Below, piece by piece: positions 17,783 through 26,300 of a stretch of 64,000 nt of DNA (position 1 is the first letter of the stretch; each line of letters starts with the position of its first letter). Position numbers and translations under genes: made by a program. The stretch is from NCBI GenBank assembly GCA_038522735.1, contig JBCBJX010000005.1, positions 1 to 64,000 of the forward strand. The letters are read 5' to 3'. The notes below the pieces were generated by a model. It ran no database searches. It was not told the DNA's origin and saw nothing but the letters and a program-made list of their open reading frames with translations. Source of the stretch: JBCBJX01 sp038522735 (GTDB lineage: Bacteria; Pseudomonadota; Alphaproteobacteria; Caulobacterales; Parvularculaceae).

Positions 17783-18454
17783 ATGAAACTGCTCGCTTCC
17801 ATTTCAGCTGCCGCACTCGCCAGCATGGGCGTCGCGTCCGCCGCGGTCATCGACTTCGAAAACTTCGCAACCGGCACGGATCTGACGACGCTCGGCGTCA
17901 TCGCCGTTCCAGGCGCCCCAGGCGTGACCTACACGGTCAGCGTGTCCGGCCCGAACGACAATTCCGCTCTGATCTTCGACACGGGCCTCTCCGGCACAGC
18001 GGACCCGGACCTCGAGGCGCCGTTCGATGATCCGAATACTCCGGCCGTTGAGATGTTCATGCCGGGCAAAGTCCTGATCATCGGCAACAACAACGGCAAT
18101 CTTGACGACGATCCGAACGGCGGCATCATCGAACTCGCTTTCAATCAGCTGCTCGATTTCGTCAGCATCAATCTGTTCGACACCGGCGACGGCGGTGCAC
18201 AAGTTAACATTACACTCTCCGACGGCAGTACCGAAGTCTATACGGGTATCGGCGCAAACCTCGGCGACAACGAGTACACGACCTTCACTTTCACGGGCGA
18301 TACGACGGCCAAAGTCCAGAGCATCCAGCTCACCGGCTCCGGCGCCATCGACGAGATCGTGTTCAATGAAATCACGGTCTCCGAGCCGGGCGTGATCGGC
18401 CTTTTCGGCCTCGGCCTCCTCGGCCTCGGTTTCGCGGCTCGTCGCCGCGCTTAA
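17783..18454 (+). CDS. Secreted protein with SEP-type exosortase signal, copy 2
   Basis: 223 residues after a CTGGGGAA ribosome site. The signal peptide is MKLLASISAAALASMGVASA. The mature part reads IDFENFATGTDL, then ALIFDTGLSG, PGKVLIIGNNNGNLDDDPNGG and FVSINLFDTGDGG, a pattern I recognise from PEP-CTERM proteins of marine bacteria with an acidic, probably calcium-binding beta-sandwich. It is acidic and Asp/Asn rich. The C-terminal 25 residues are identical to those of copy 1, while the bodies are unrelated to the eye, so only the sorting cassette is shared. It has its own sigma-54 type promoter and terminator. A surface or matrix role is inferred from the signal type. Confidence 0.85.
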   Translation: MKLLASISAAALASMGVASAAVIDFENFATGTDLTTLGVIAVPGAPGVTYTVSVSGPNDNSALIFDTGLSGTADPDLEAPFDDPNTPAVEMFMPGKVLIIGNNNGNLDDDPNGGIIELAFNQLLDFVSINLFDTGDGGAQVNITLSDGSTEVYTGIGANLGDNEYTTFTFTGDTTAKVQSIQLTGSGAIDEIVFNEITVSEPGVIGLFGLGLLGLGFAARRRA

Positions 18455-18507
18455 GCTGCATCCATCGAACTGCGGAACAGGCGGCCTTCGGGCCGCCTTT
18501 TTCGTTT
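18377..18507 (+). repeat. Duplicated 3' cassette, copy 2 (sorting signal + terminator)
   Basis: Partner of 17474-17604. Identity is high from the Val codon of VSEP to the T-run and drops at both borders, so the unit of duplication or gene conversion is the sorting signal with its terminator. Confidence 0.85.
18479..18503 (+). terminator. Intrinsic terminator after the second SEP-CTERM gene
   Basis: Same 8-bp stem, TTCG loop and T-run as at 17576-17600. The next 220 bases before the kinase gene hold no gene; I see no clear promoter motif there. Confidence 0.92.
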
Positions 18508-18723
18508 GGGCTGCATCACAGGGCGAGGCCGGACGTTCGACAGACGGACCCAAAAGCCATTGGCGGAAACGGTTGTTTCGGCTTCGCACTGATTTGGAGT
18601 CGGCAACTAAAAAGGGTGTGGTCAGCCCCTGCGAACCTCATCATATTCGCGGGATGATAACGGGCGAGCCACCTTCGGCCCGGTGTCGGAAACCCGCGCG
18701 GCAGGCCGCGCGAACGAGGCGAG

Positions 18724-21366
18724 ATGAAACGAGCGCTGAAGCTCACGACAGCGATGGCGTCCGCGGCCGGCGCATCTTTGGGCGTGGCGCACGCCGCCGT
18801 GCTCGGCGGCGTCTCCCTCGACCCGACGACCGCGAGCGCCGTCGGCGCCGCCAGCCTAGCAGCAGCAGCAGCCCTCTTCATCGTCAAGCTCGCCCGCGAC
18901 GTCCGCCGCCAGTCCCTGAAGTGGTCGGAGCGCCTCGCGATCATGGAGGGCCGGCTTGAAAAAGCCGAGAGCGTCCTCGCGGCGCACCCCGGCCTCGTCA
19001 TCGTCTGGGAGGATACAGCCTCGGAGATCGGCGCTGACTGGGGCCGCCCGCGGGTCCTCGGCGGCCCGGCGGCCCTCGCGTCCATGCTCGCCCTCTCCGG
19101 CGACGACCCCGCCGAGCCCGATCCGGTCCGCCGCCTCCTTAACGCCCTTGGCGCGCTCCCCCTCGACGAACACGCCCGCGATCCGGACAAGCGCCCCCTC
19201 GCCGACAAGATCCGCGAGCTGCGCAATCACGGCGTGGGCTTCGCCGGCGTCGTCTATTCAGAAGACGGACGCCCGATCGAGGTCGACGGCCGCGCCGCCG
19301 GCGGCCAGGTCGCGCTCTGGCTGACGGACCCGGCCGCCCGCATGGCTGAAGACGGCGGCGGCGTCGGGCGTTTGTCCGAGCGCGCCGCCGACCTTCACGC
19401 CGGCTACGCCCTTCTGGAGCGTTCGCCGATCCCCATGTGGCGACGCGACGCCGACCTGAAGCTCATCTGGGCGAACAGGGCCTATGCGGAAGCCGTCGAG
19501 GCCGCCTCGCCCGCCGACGCCGTCCGCCGCCAGCTGGAGCTCGCCTCTGCGAGTCCCCGTCTCGCAGCCAAAGCGAAGGTCGAGAACGCCCGCAGGGAGA
19601 ACCGGTTCTCAGTCGCCATCGGCGGCGTCCAGCGCATCCTCCGCGTCGTCGAGACGCCGCTCCACGGCGCCGGCGACGCCGCCGTCGGCGGCATGGCGAT
19701 CGACATCACCGACGCACAGCGCGCGAAGAAAGACCTCGCCCGTCACCTCGAAGCCCACCACCGAACCCTCGACCAGATTCCGGCCGCCGTCGCGGTCTTC
19801 GGCGCCAAGCAGGAACTCGCCTTCTACAACAAGGCGTTCCAGGCGTTGTGGAAGCTCGATGACGCCGACCTCGCCGGGCGACCGAAGCATGCGGATATTC
19901 TCGACCGGCTGCACGAGCGGGGCGCTCTGCCGCCGATCGCCGACTACGCGACATGGCGCGGCGAGCAGCTCGCTCTTTATACGGCGGAGGCGAACGACGC
20001 GGCCGACGCCAAAGCCGGCGCTGCGCCGGAGGCGATCTGGACGCTCCCCGGCGGACGGTCGCTGCGGGTCGCCTCGCAGCGCCATCCTCTCGGCGGCGTC
20101 CTCGTGGTGTTCGAGGACATCACTGAACGCCTCGATCTCGAAACCCGCTTCAACACGGTCATCAAGGTCCAGAAGGCGACCCTCGACAATCTCTCCGAGG
20201 CTGTGGCGGTGTTCGGCGGCGACGGCCGCCTGCGCCTCGGCAATGACGCGTTCGCCGCGCTCTTCGGCATGAAAACACCGTCCGAGGGCGTCTCCGCCGT
20301 GCGGATCGACGATCTTGCAAAGCGCCTCGCGCGCATCGCGCCCGAAGCCGGCGGCCTCGCGGAAAGCCTCGTCCGCCGGGTCACCTCGCTGACGTCCGAC
20401 GGTCGGGCGCCGCTTCGAGAGGCCGAAACGCCCTTCCAGGACGGGCGCACCTTCGTCGCCTCCACCGAACCGCTGCCGGACGGCGCGACGCTGATCGTCT
20501 TCCAGGACGTGACCGACACCCGCGAGCGCGAGAAAGAACTCCGGGAGCGGAACGCCTGGCTGGAGGCTGCGGACCGGGTCAAGTCGAAATTCGTCGACCA
20601 CGTCTCCTATCAGCTGCGCAACCCGCTCAACACCATCATCGGTTTCTCCGAAATGCTGGAGAGCGAGATGTTCGGCGCCCTGAACGAGCGGCAGAAGGAC
20701 TATGCGTCAAGCGTCCTCTCCGCGGCGAACCATCTTCTCGATCTCATCAACGACGTGATCGATCTCGCAGCCATCGACGCCGGGCGTCTGACGCTCGAAG
20801 TGAGCGAACTCGACGTCCGCCGGGTCCTTGAAAACGCGGCGACCTACGCGGCGCTCAAGGCGGAAGACACGCAGGTCTCCCTTAAGCTCGATTGCCCGAA
20901 AGACATCGGCGTTCTCATTGCGGACGAAAAGCGGCTTAAGCAGGTCCTCTTCAACCTCCTTTCGAACGCGTTCGCCTTCACGCCGCCGGGCGGAACGGTG
21001 ACCCTCAGCGCCCGACGCGACGGCGACGCGATCCGCATCGGCGTCGCAGACACCGGCCGGGGCGTCTCGCCGGCCGATCAGTCGCGCGCCTTTGACCGGT
21101 TCGAGAGCGCAGGTCCCGGGGCCGGCGCAGGGCTCGGCCTCGCCCTCGTCCAGAGCTTCGTCGAACTCCATGGCGGCTGGGTGCGGATGGAGAGCGTCGC
21201 CGGCGAGGGGACGCGCGTCGCCTGCCATTTCCCGGCGGACGGCCCCGTCGCTCTCGCCGAGGAGGACGACGCGACTATGGTCGACGGGACCGCGGAGATC
21301 ATCTCCGACGAGCCGACGGACGCGGAAGACCTGCAGCGGCGCGCTGCGAACCGCGCGGCGGAGTAG
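18724..21366 (+). CDS. divL: DivL-like PAS kinase with Tyr at the phospho-acceptor site
   Basis: 880 residues. An N-terminal hydrophobic region (about 1-55) anchors it to the membrane. Several PAS-like units follow (about 235-340, 350-480, 490-600, with ITDAQ, DITER and DVTDT ends). The helix that normally carries the phospho-acceptor reads HVSYQLRNPLNTIIGFSEML, with Tyr629 where His is expected. The HATPase domain is intact by motif: NLLSNAFAFTPPGG, GVADTGRGVSP, and GAGLGLALVQ. In Caulobacter, DivL has the same His-to-Tyr change and acts as a regulator of CckA through DivK rather than as a normal kinase. A role in cell-cycle or polarity control is inferred from that. The tail after the ATPase domain is acidic. 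ahcY, the usual neighbour in some relatives, lies two genes upstream. Confidence 0.82.
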   Translation: MKRALKLTTAMASAAGASLGVAHAAVLGGVSLDPTTASAVGAASLAAAAALFIVKLARDVRRQSLKWSERLAIMEGRLEKAESVLAAHPGLVIVWEDTASEIGADWGRPRVLGGPAALASMLALSGDDPAEPDPVRRLLNALGALPLDEHARDPDKRPLADKIRELRNHGVGFAGVVYSEDGRPIEVDGRAAGGQVALWLTDPAARMAEDGGGVGRLSERAADLHAGYALLERSPIPMWRRDADLKLIWANRAYAEAVEAASPADAVRRQLELASASPRLAAKAKVENARRENRFSVAIGGVQRILRVVETPLHGAGDAAVGGMAIDITDAQRAKKDLARHLEAHHRTLDQIPAAVAVFGAKQELAFYNKAFQALWKLDDADLAGRPKHADILDRLHERGALPPIADYATWRGEQLALYTAEANDAADAKAGAAPEAIWTLPGGRSLRVASQRHPLGGVLVVFEDITERLDLETRFNTVIKVQKATLDNLSEAVAVFGGDGRLRLGNDAFAALFGMKTPSEGVSAVRIDDLAKRLARIAPEAGGLAESLVRRVTSLTSDGRAPLREAETPFQDGRTFVASTEPLPDGATLIVFQDVTDTREREKELRERNAWLEAADRVKSKFVDHVSYQLRNPLNTIIGFSEMLESEMFGALNERQKDYASSVLSAANHLLDLINDVIDLAAIDAGRLTLEVSELDVRRVLENAATYAALKAEDTQVSLKLDCPKDIGVLIADEKRLKQVLFNLLSNAFAFTPPGGTVTLSARRDGDAIRIGVADTGRGVSPADQSRAFDRFESAGPGAGAGLGLALVQSFVELHGGWVRMESVAGEGTRVACHFPADGPVALAEEDDATMVDGTAEIISDEPTDAEDLQRRAANRAAE

Positions 21367-21438
21367 AAACCGCATCTCAACGCTCGATTGGTATCGATCC
21401 AGCGACAGGCGTGCTGCGCGCAACCGCCGAGGCCGGCT

Positions 21439-21654
21439 ATGGATCCCCGCTTCCTCTCCCTCGCTTTTTCGCTCGGGCTGATCGCCGGCGTCTGGGGCGA
21501 ACGCCTCGCCGGCGGCGCGGTGGAACGCGCCCTCTTCCAACCGCGCCCCGCCGCCGCGGCCGCCCCGGCGCCCAAGCCGAAAATCATCACCGTCCAGAAA
21601 GGCCCTGAAGCGACAGCCGCCGGGATCTGCGGCCCGCAGGACGCCGCCGACTAG
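21439..21654 (+). CDS. Small single-span membrane protein, unknown
   Basis: 71 residues from ATG 21439, with a weak GAGG site 7 bases ahead. Residues 4-20 (RFLSLAFSLGLIAGVWG) form one membrane helix. A Pro/Ala linker follows and the C-terminus contains KPKIITVQKGPEA and a lone cysteine (ICGP). It lies 72 bases after divL and 33 before the TPR gene on the same strand, so it may be co-transcribed. No family is recognised. An in-frame upstream ATG at 21388 would add 17 residues without better context. Confidence 0.5.
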   Translation: MDPRFLSLAFSLGLIAGVWGERLAGGAVERALFQPRPAAAAAPAPKPKIITVQKGPEATAAGICGPQDAAD

Positions 21655-21687
21655 CGGGAAGCCGCATCGACGCTGTACAATCCGCTG

Positions 21688-22311
21688 ATGTTTCAAATTG
21701 CGTTCGCCGCCCTCGCTCTCGCCCAGTCCGCCGATCTCGACCCGGATTACGCCGCCTGCATCGCCGAGGTGGAGACCAATCCGGGGGCTGCGTATTCACG
21801 GGCGGCGCGCTGGACGGCCCGCCGGGGCGGCGCGCCGGCCGAGCACTGTCTCGCGCTTGCGGAAATCGCCCTCGGCAAGACGGGCGTCGCCGCCCGACGC
21901 CTCAGGGCGCTTGCGGACGAGGAAGCGAACGACCCGGGGCTCAAGGCGCGGCTTCTCGTACAGGCGACCGAGGCCTCGCTCGCAGCCGACAACATCGCCG
22001 AGGCCGTCGACGCTGCGGAGGAAGCGCTCCTCGCCGCGCCGAACGCCTTCGAGGTGAACGCCGCAGCCGCCAAGGCCTTCGCCGGCGCCGGCCGCTGGGG
22101 GCGGGTCGTCTCCGCTGTGGACGCCGCCGACGCCGACAACCGCGCCGCGCCGGGCCTCATCGTCGTGCGCGGCCGGGCGAAGCAGGCGCTCGGCGACTAT
22201 GAGGGCGCCTTCGACGACGTGGTTGAGGCGCTTTCACGGGACCCCGAAAACATCGACGCCCTCGTCCTGCGCGGCGAACTTCTGCAAGCGACGCGCGCCG
22301 CGCGGCGTTAA
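21688..22311 (+). CDS. Secreted or periplasmic TPR-repeat protein
   Basis: 207 residues. A short signal peptide (MFQIAFAALALAQSA) is followed by Ala-rich helical pairs. TPR-like spacing is visible in CLALAEIALGKTGVAARRLRALA, SLAADNIAEAVDAAEEALLAAPN, and the last unit AKQALGDYEGAFDDVVEALSRDPENIDALVLRGELLQ. TPR proteins are scaffolds, and no catalytic motif is present. It lies on the divL side of the region, in line with the small membrane protein. Role unknown; periplasmic scaffold is the best guess. Confidence 0.75.
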   Translation: MFQIAFAALALAQSADLDPDYAACIAEVETNPGAAYSRAARWTARRGGAPAEHCLALAEIALGKTGVAARRLRALADEEANDPGLKARLLVQATEASLAADNIAEAVDAAEEALLAAPNAFEVNAAAAKAFAGAGRWGRVVSAVDAADADNRAAPGLIVVRGRAKQALGDYEGAFDDVVEALSRDPENIDALVLRGELLQATRAARR

Positions 22312-22423
22312 CGCATCCGGCGGTTTTGCGGCGGGGCAAATCGGTCCAATCAGGAGCATCGTTAACGCATCCTTAGTCTCCTCGGGCCCCTCATTGAGAC
22401 GCTCAGAGAAAGGAGCCGCCCGC

Positions 22424-23164
22424 GTGTTCCAGGCCGTCGCCGCCGACCGCTCCGTCCGCGCTTTGCAGGACCGCGCCCAGCGCGAAGCCGAACGGCTGGC
22501 GCGCCGCACTCCGTTAAGCCGCGCCGCCCGGCTGTACCTGATTTCAGAACTCGCGCGCCGCGGCGGCGCAGGTCTCGGCGTTCTCGGCGGCATGATCGCC
22601 TGCCTCGCCATCCTCGGCGGCCTCGCCGCGCCTGCCCGCGCCCTCATCTGGGCGGCGATGGCGGCCCCGGCGCTCGTCGCGGCGCGCCGGCTCCTCCATT
22701 CCTACCTTGTCGGCGGCCGCGCTTCCCGCCGGCCCTTCCATTGGCGTGCGGACTACGTCGCAGCTCTCTGCGTTCTCGGCGCGGCGTTCGGCTCGGGCAC
22801 CATGTTGCTCGCGCCCGCGGAAACATCGCTCATCCTTAGCGCGTCCCTCGGCGCGGCGGTCCTCGTCGCCTCTCTTGCTGCGGCCCTCGCCCACGCCCGC
22901 CACGCGCCGGCCGCGACGGCGCTCTGGGCGCCGGCGAGCCTGTTCGCCGTCACAGCGGCCCTCAGGGGCGGAGGCGGCGCGCCTCTCGTCATTTCCCTCG
23001 CCATCGGCGTTCTCGGCGCCGGGCTCATCGCCTACGCCGCCCGCCGGGAGCTCGCCCGCGCCCGAACGCGGCACCCGCTGCGCTCCCACGCTCCGGTGGA
23101 AGCCGAAGACGCGGCGGTATCGGAAGGCTCGGACGAGTCCGACCGGGAAGCCGCCGCCGGATAG
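22424..23164 (+). CDS. Multi-span inner-membrane protein, unknown
   Basis: 246 residues from GTG 22424, supported by AAAGGAG at 22409-22414; the frame is open much further upstream but overlaps the TPR gene. About six membrane helices are visible between residues 42 and 215 (for example GVLGGMIACLAILGGLAA and LVISLAIGVLGAGLIAYAA). The C-terminal 30 residues are acidic (EAEDAAVSEGSDESDRE). It resembles the membrane sensor half of some signalling proteins but has no output domain. No family is recognised. Confidence 0.7.
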   Translation: MFQAVAADRSVRALQDRAQREAERLARRTPLSRAARLYLISELARRGGAGLGVLGGMIACLAILGGLAAPARALIWAAMAAPALVAARRLLHSYLVGGRASRRPFHWRADYVAALCVLGAAFGSGTMLLAPAETSLILSASLGAAVLVASLAAALAHARHAPAATALWAPASLFAVTAALRGGGGAPLVISLAIGVLGAGLIAYAARRELARARTRHPLRSHAPVEAEDAAVSEGSDESDREAAAG

Positions 23165-23332
23165 AGCTGCCGCAGACCCTTGAACATCCTTCCAAACGCA
23201 GCTCGCGCGACGTATCGCGGCGCAATATTTTTGCACGACAAAGATAACGCCTGGACAGCTATGATTTTGATCAGCTTTCTGCGTTAAGACGGCGCGACAT
23301 CGCTCGCGCAACGCTGATCCGGGGATCCGCTC

Positions 23333-26300
23333 ATGGCCGCCCGCCTCGAACTCGACCGCAATTTCAATTTCGACGCCGCTATAGACCGTGCAAGGACGAT
23401 CGAACCGGATATTTTCGATCAGAACGGCGAAGCGCACCCCGCATTCGAGGACTTCCTTTCGCAGGCGGCCCGCTACCGCCTCGACGAGGAAGGCGAGATC
23501 GCCGACCCGGAAGGGCTCGTCCGCCGCGTCTGCGAGGGGTGGACATTCCTCAAGGCCCGCCAAAAAGGCGCCGACAACATCCGCGTCCGCCATGTCGATG
23601 CGGGCGACTGGCGGAACGCCCGCCTCGTCCTTGAAATCGCGACGGAGGACAGGCCGTTCCTCGTCGACAGCATCTCCGCCGCGCTCGCCGAGCGCGGCAA
23701 GGATATCTCCTACTTTTTGAACGCCGTCCTCGACATCGCGCGCGCAGACGACGGGCGCGTCGCCGGCGCCGACGGCGATCTCATGCGCGAGGCGACGCTC
23801 CGCATCGAGATGGACCCGACGGCGGAGCCTGGAGAGGCCGAAGAGATCGAACGCGAAATCCGCCTCGTTCTCGCCGACGTCCGCGCCGCAGTCGATGACT
23901 GGGAAGACATGCGCGCCCGCCTCGCCTCTGCGATCGCCCAGTTGGAGCGCGCCCGTCTTGAAGGCGTCAGCCGCGAGAAGCGCCGCGATTCCGTCGAGTT
24001 CCTGAAATGGATGTGGGACAACAAGTTCGCTTTCCTCGGCGTACGGCGCTTCGACTACAAAGCGGGGCCCGAAGGCGTTTCCTTCATCCATGCGACCAAA
24101 TTCGACCGCGGCCTCCTTCGTGACGCCGAGCGCCGCATCCTCGGCGGCACCTTCCGCCCGGACGGGTCTCTCGCGCCCGAGGTCGAAGCGTTCCTTAATT
24201 CGGAAGAAACGGTGTTGATCGCCAAGGCGAACGCCCGGTCCCTCGTTCATCGGCGCACCGCCATGGACTACATCGGCGTGAAGCTCTACGCCGCAGACGG
24301 ACGGCTTCTCGGCGAAGAACGGTTCGTGGGCCTCTTCACCGCCCAGACTTATAATCGCCCTGCGAGCGACATCCCGCTTGTACGAAACAAAGTGTCGGCC
24401 GTCCTTGAGAACGCGGGCTTCGCGCCTGGCGGCCACAACGAGAACGCCCTCGTCAACATTCTCGAGACCTATCCGCGCGATGAGCTTCTGCAGATCGATG
24501 AGCGGACGCTGACGACCATCGCCCTCGGCGTCCTGCAGCTGAACAAACGTCCCCATACCCGACTGTTCGTGCGGCGCGACCGGTTCAACCGCTTCGTCTC
24601 TGCTCTCGCCTTCGTGCCGCGCGACCGGTTCAACTCGACCGTCCGTCAGCGGATCTGCAAGCTGCTCGCAAAGAGCTTCGACGGCTCCCTTTCGTCCTTC
24701 ACCGTCTTCTTCGGCGAAGGCGCTCTCGCGCGCATCCACATCATCGTCGACCGGCTAGGCGAGGCGATCTCCTCGCCGAACGTCGCGGCGCTCGAACGCG
24801 AAGTTGAAGAAATTGTCCGCACCTGGTCGGATGATTTCATCGCCAAGGCGCGCGAAGTCTACGAAGGCGCCCCGCCGAAGGGTCTTGTCAGCCGGTTCGA
24901 GCAGGCGTTCCCCGCGGGCTATCGCGACCGGAACGCGCCGGATCAGGCGCTTCTCGACATCGCGAAGATTGAAACTCTCGGCGGCGACCGCGACCGGGCG
25001 CTTCGCGCCTTCCGGCTGCGGGACGACGCGCCGGAACGCATCCGCCTGAAACTCTATCAGACGGGCTCGCCCCTTCCGTTATCGGACTTCCTTCCGACTT
25101 TGGAGAATATGGGCCTCAGGCTGATCATTGAGGCCGGCTTCCCGGTGACGCCGACGGGCGCTGGCGAGACGATCTGGATCCACGAGTTCGTGGCGGACGC
25201 CCGTTCCGGCCGAGCGATCGATTTCGATGCAGCGCGCACGCCCTTTGAGGAGACCTGCGAGGCGGTGCTCGCAAACCGGGCCGATGACGACGACTTCAAC
25301 GCCCTTGTGCTCGCCTCGGGCGTCCACTGGCGGGAAGCGGCGATCCTGCGCGCCTGCGCGAAATTCCAGATCCAGTCGGGCTTCCAGTTCTCGCTGGATT
25401 ACATGGCCGCCACCCTCATCAAGCACGCGGACATGACAGCGCTCCTTATCAAGATGTTCGAGGCGCGGTTCGATCCAAGTGCGGTCGTCGCGGACCGGGA
25501 AGCCCGGGTCGCGGAACTGCGCACGGCGCTGAACGAGGGCGCGGAACAGATCTCCAGCATCGACGAGGACCGCATCCTGCGGCGCTTCGCCAACCTGATC
25601 GCGGCCATCAAACGTACGAATTTCTACCAGAAAGACGAGACGGGCGCGGCGAAGGCTCATATCAGCTTCAAGATCGCGAGCCGTGAGCTGGACGAGCTTC
25701 CCGAGCCGCGGCCGTTCCGGGAAATCTTCGTCTCCTCCCCGCAGGTCGAGGGCGTGCACCTGCGCTTCGGCGCCGTCGCCCGCGGCGGGCTGCGCTGGTC
25801 CGATCGAAAAGAAGATTACCGGACGGAGGTTCTGGACCTCGTCAAAGCGCAGCAGGTCAAGAACGCCGTCATTGTTCCCGTAGGCTCGAAAGGCGGATTT
25901 TATCCGCGCCAGCTGCCCGTCGGGGGCGACCGCGACGCGGTCTTTCAGGCGGGGCGGGAAGCCTATAAGACTTTCATCCGCGGGCTGCTCGACGTCACCG
26001 ACAATATCGTCGAAGGCGCCGTCGCGCATCCGGACCGGACCGTGCTGCACGATGAGGACGATCCCTATCTGGTCGTCGCCGCCGACAAGGGGACGGCGAC
26101 GTTCTCCGATACGGCGAACGCGATCGCTGTCGAGCGCGGATTCTGGCTCGGCGACGCCTTCGCCTCGGGCGGCTCGGCCGGCTACGACCACAAGCAAATG
26201 GGGATCACCGCCCGCGGCGCCTGGGAGGCCGTGAAGCGCCACTTCCGCGAGATGGGCGTCGATATTCAGAACGAAGAGTTCACGGCGGCCGGCGTCGGCG

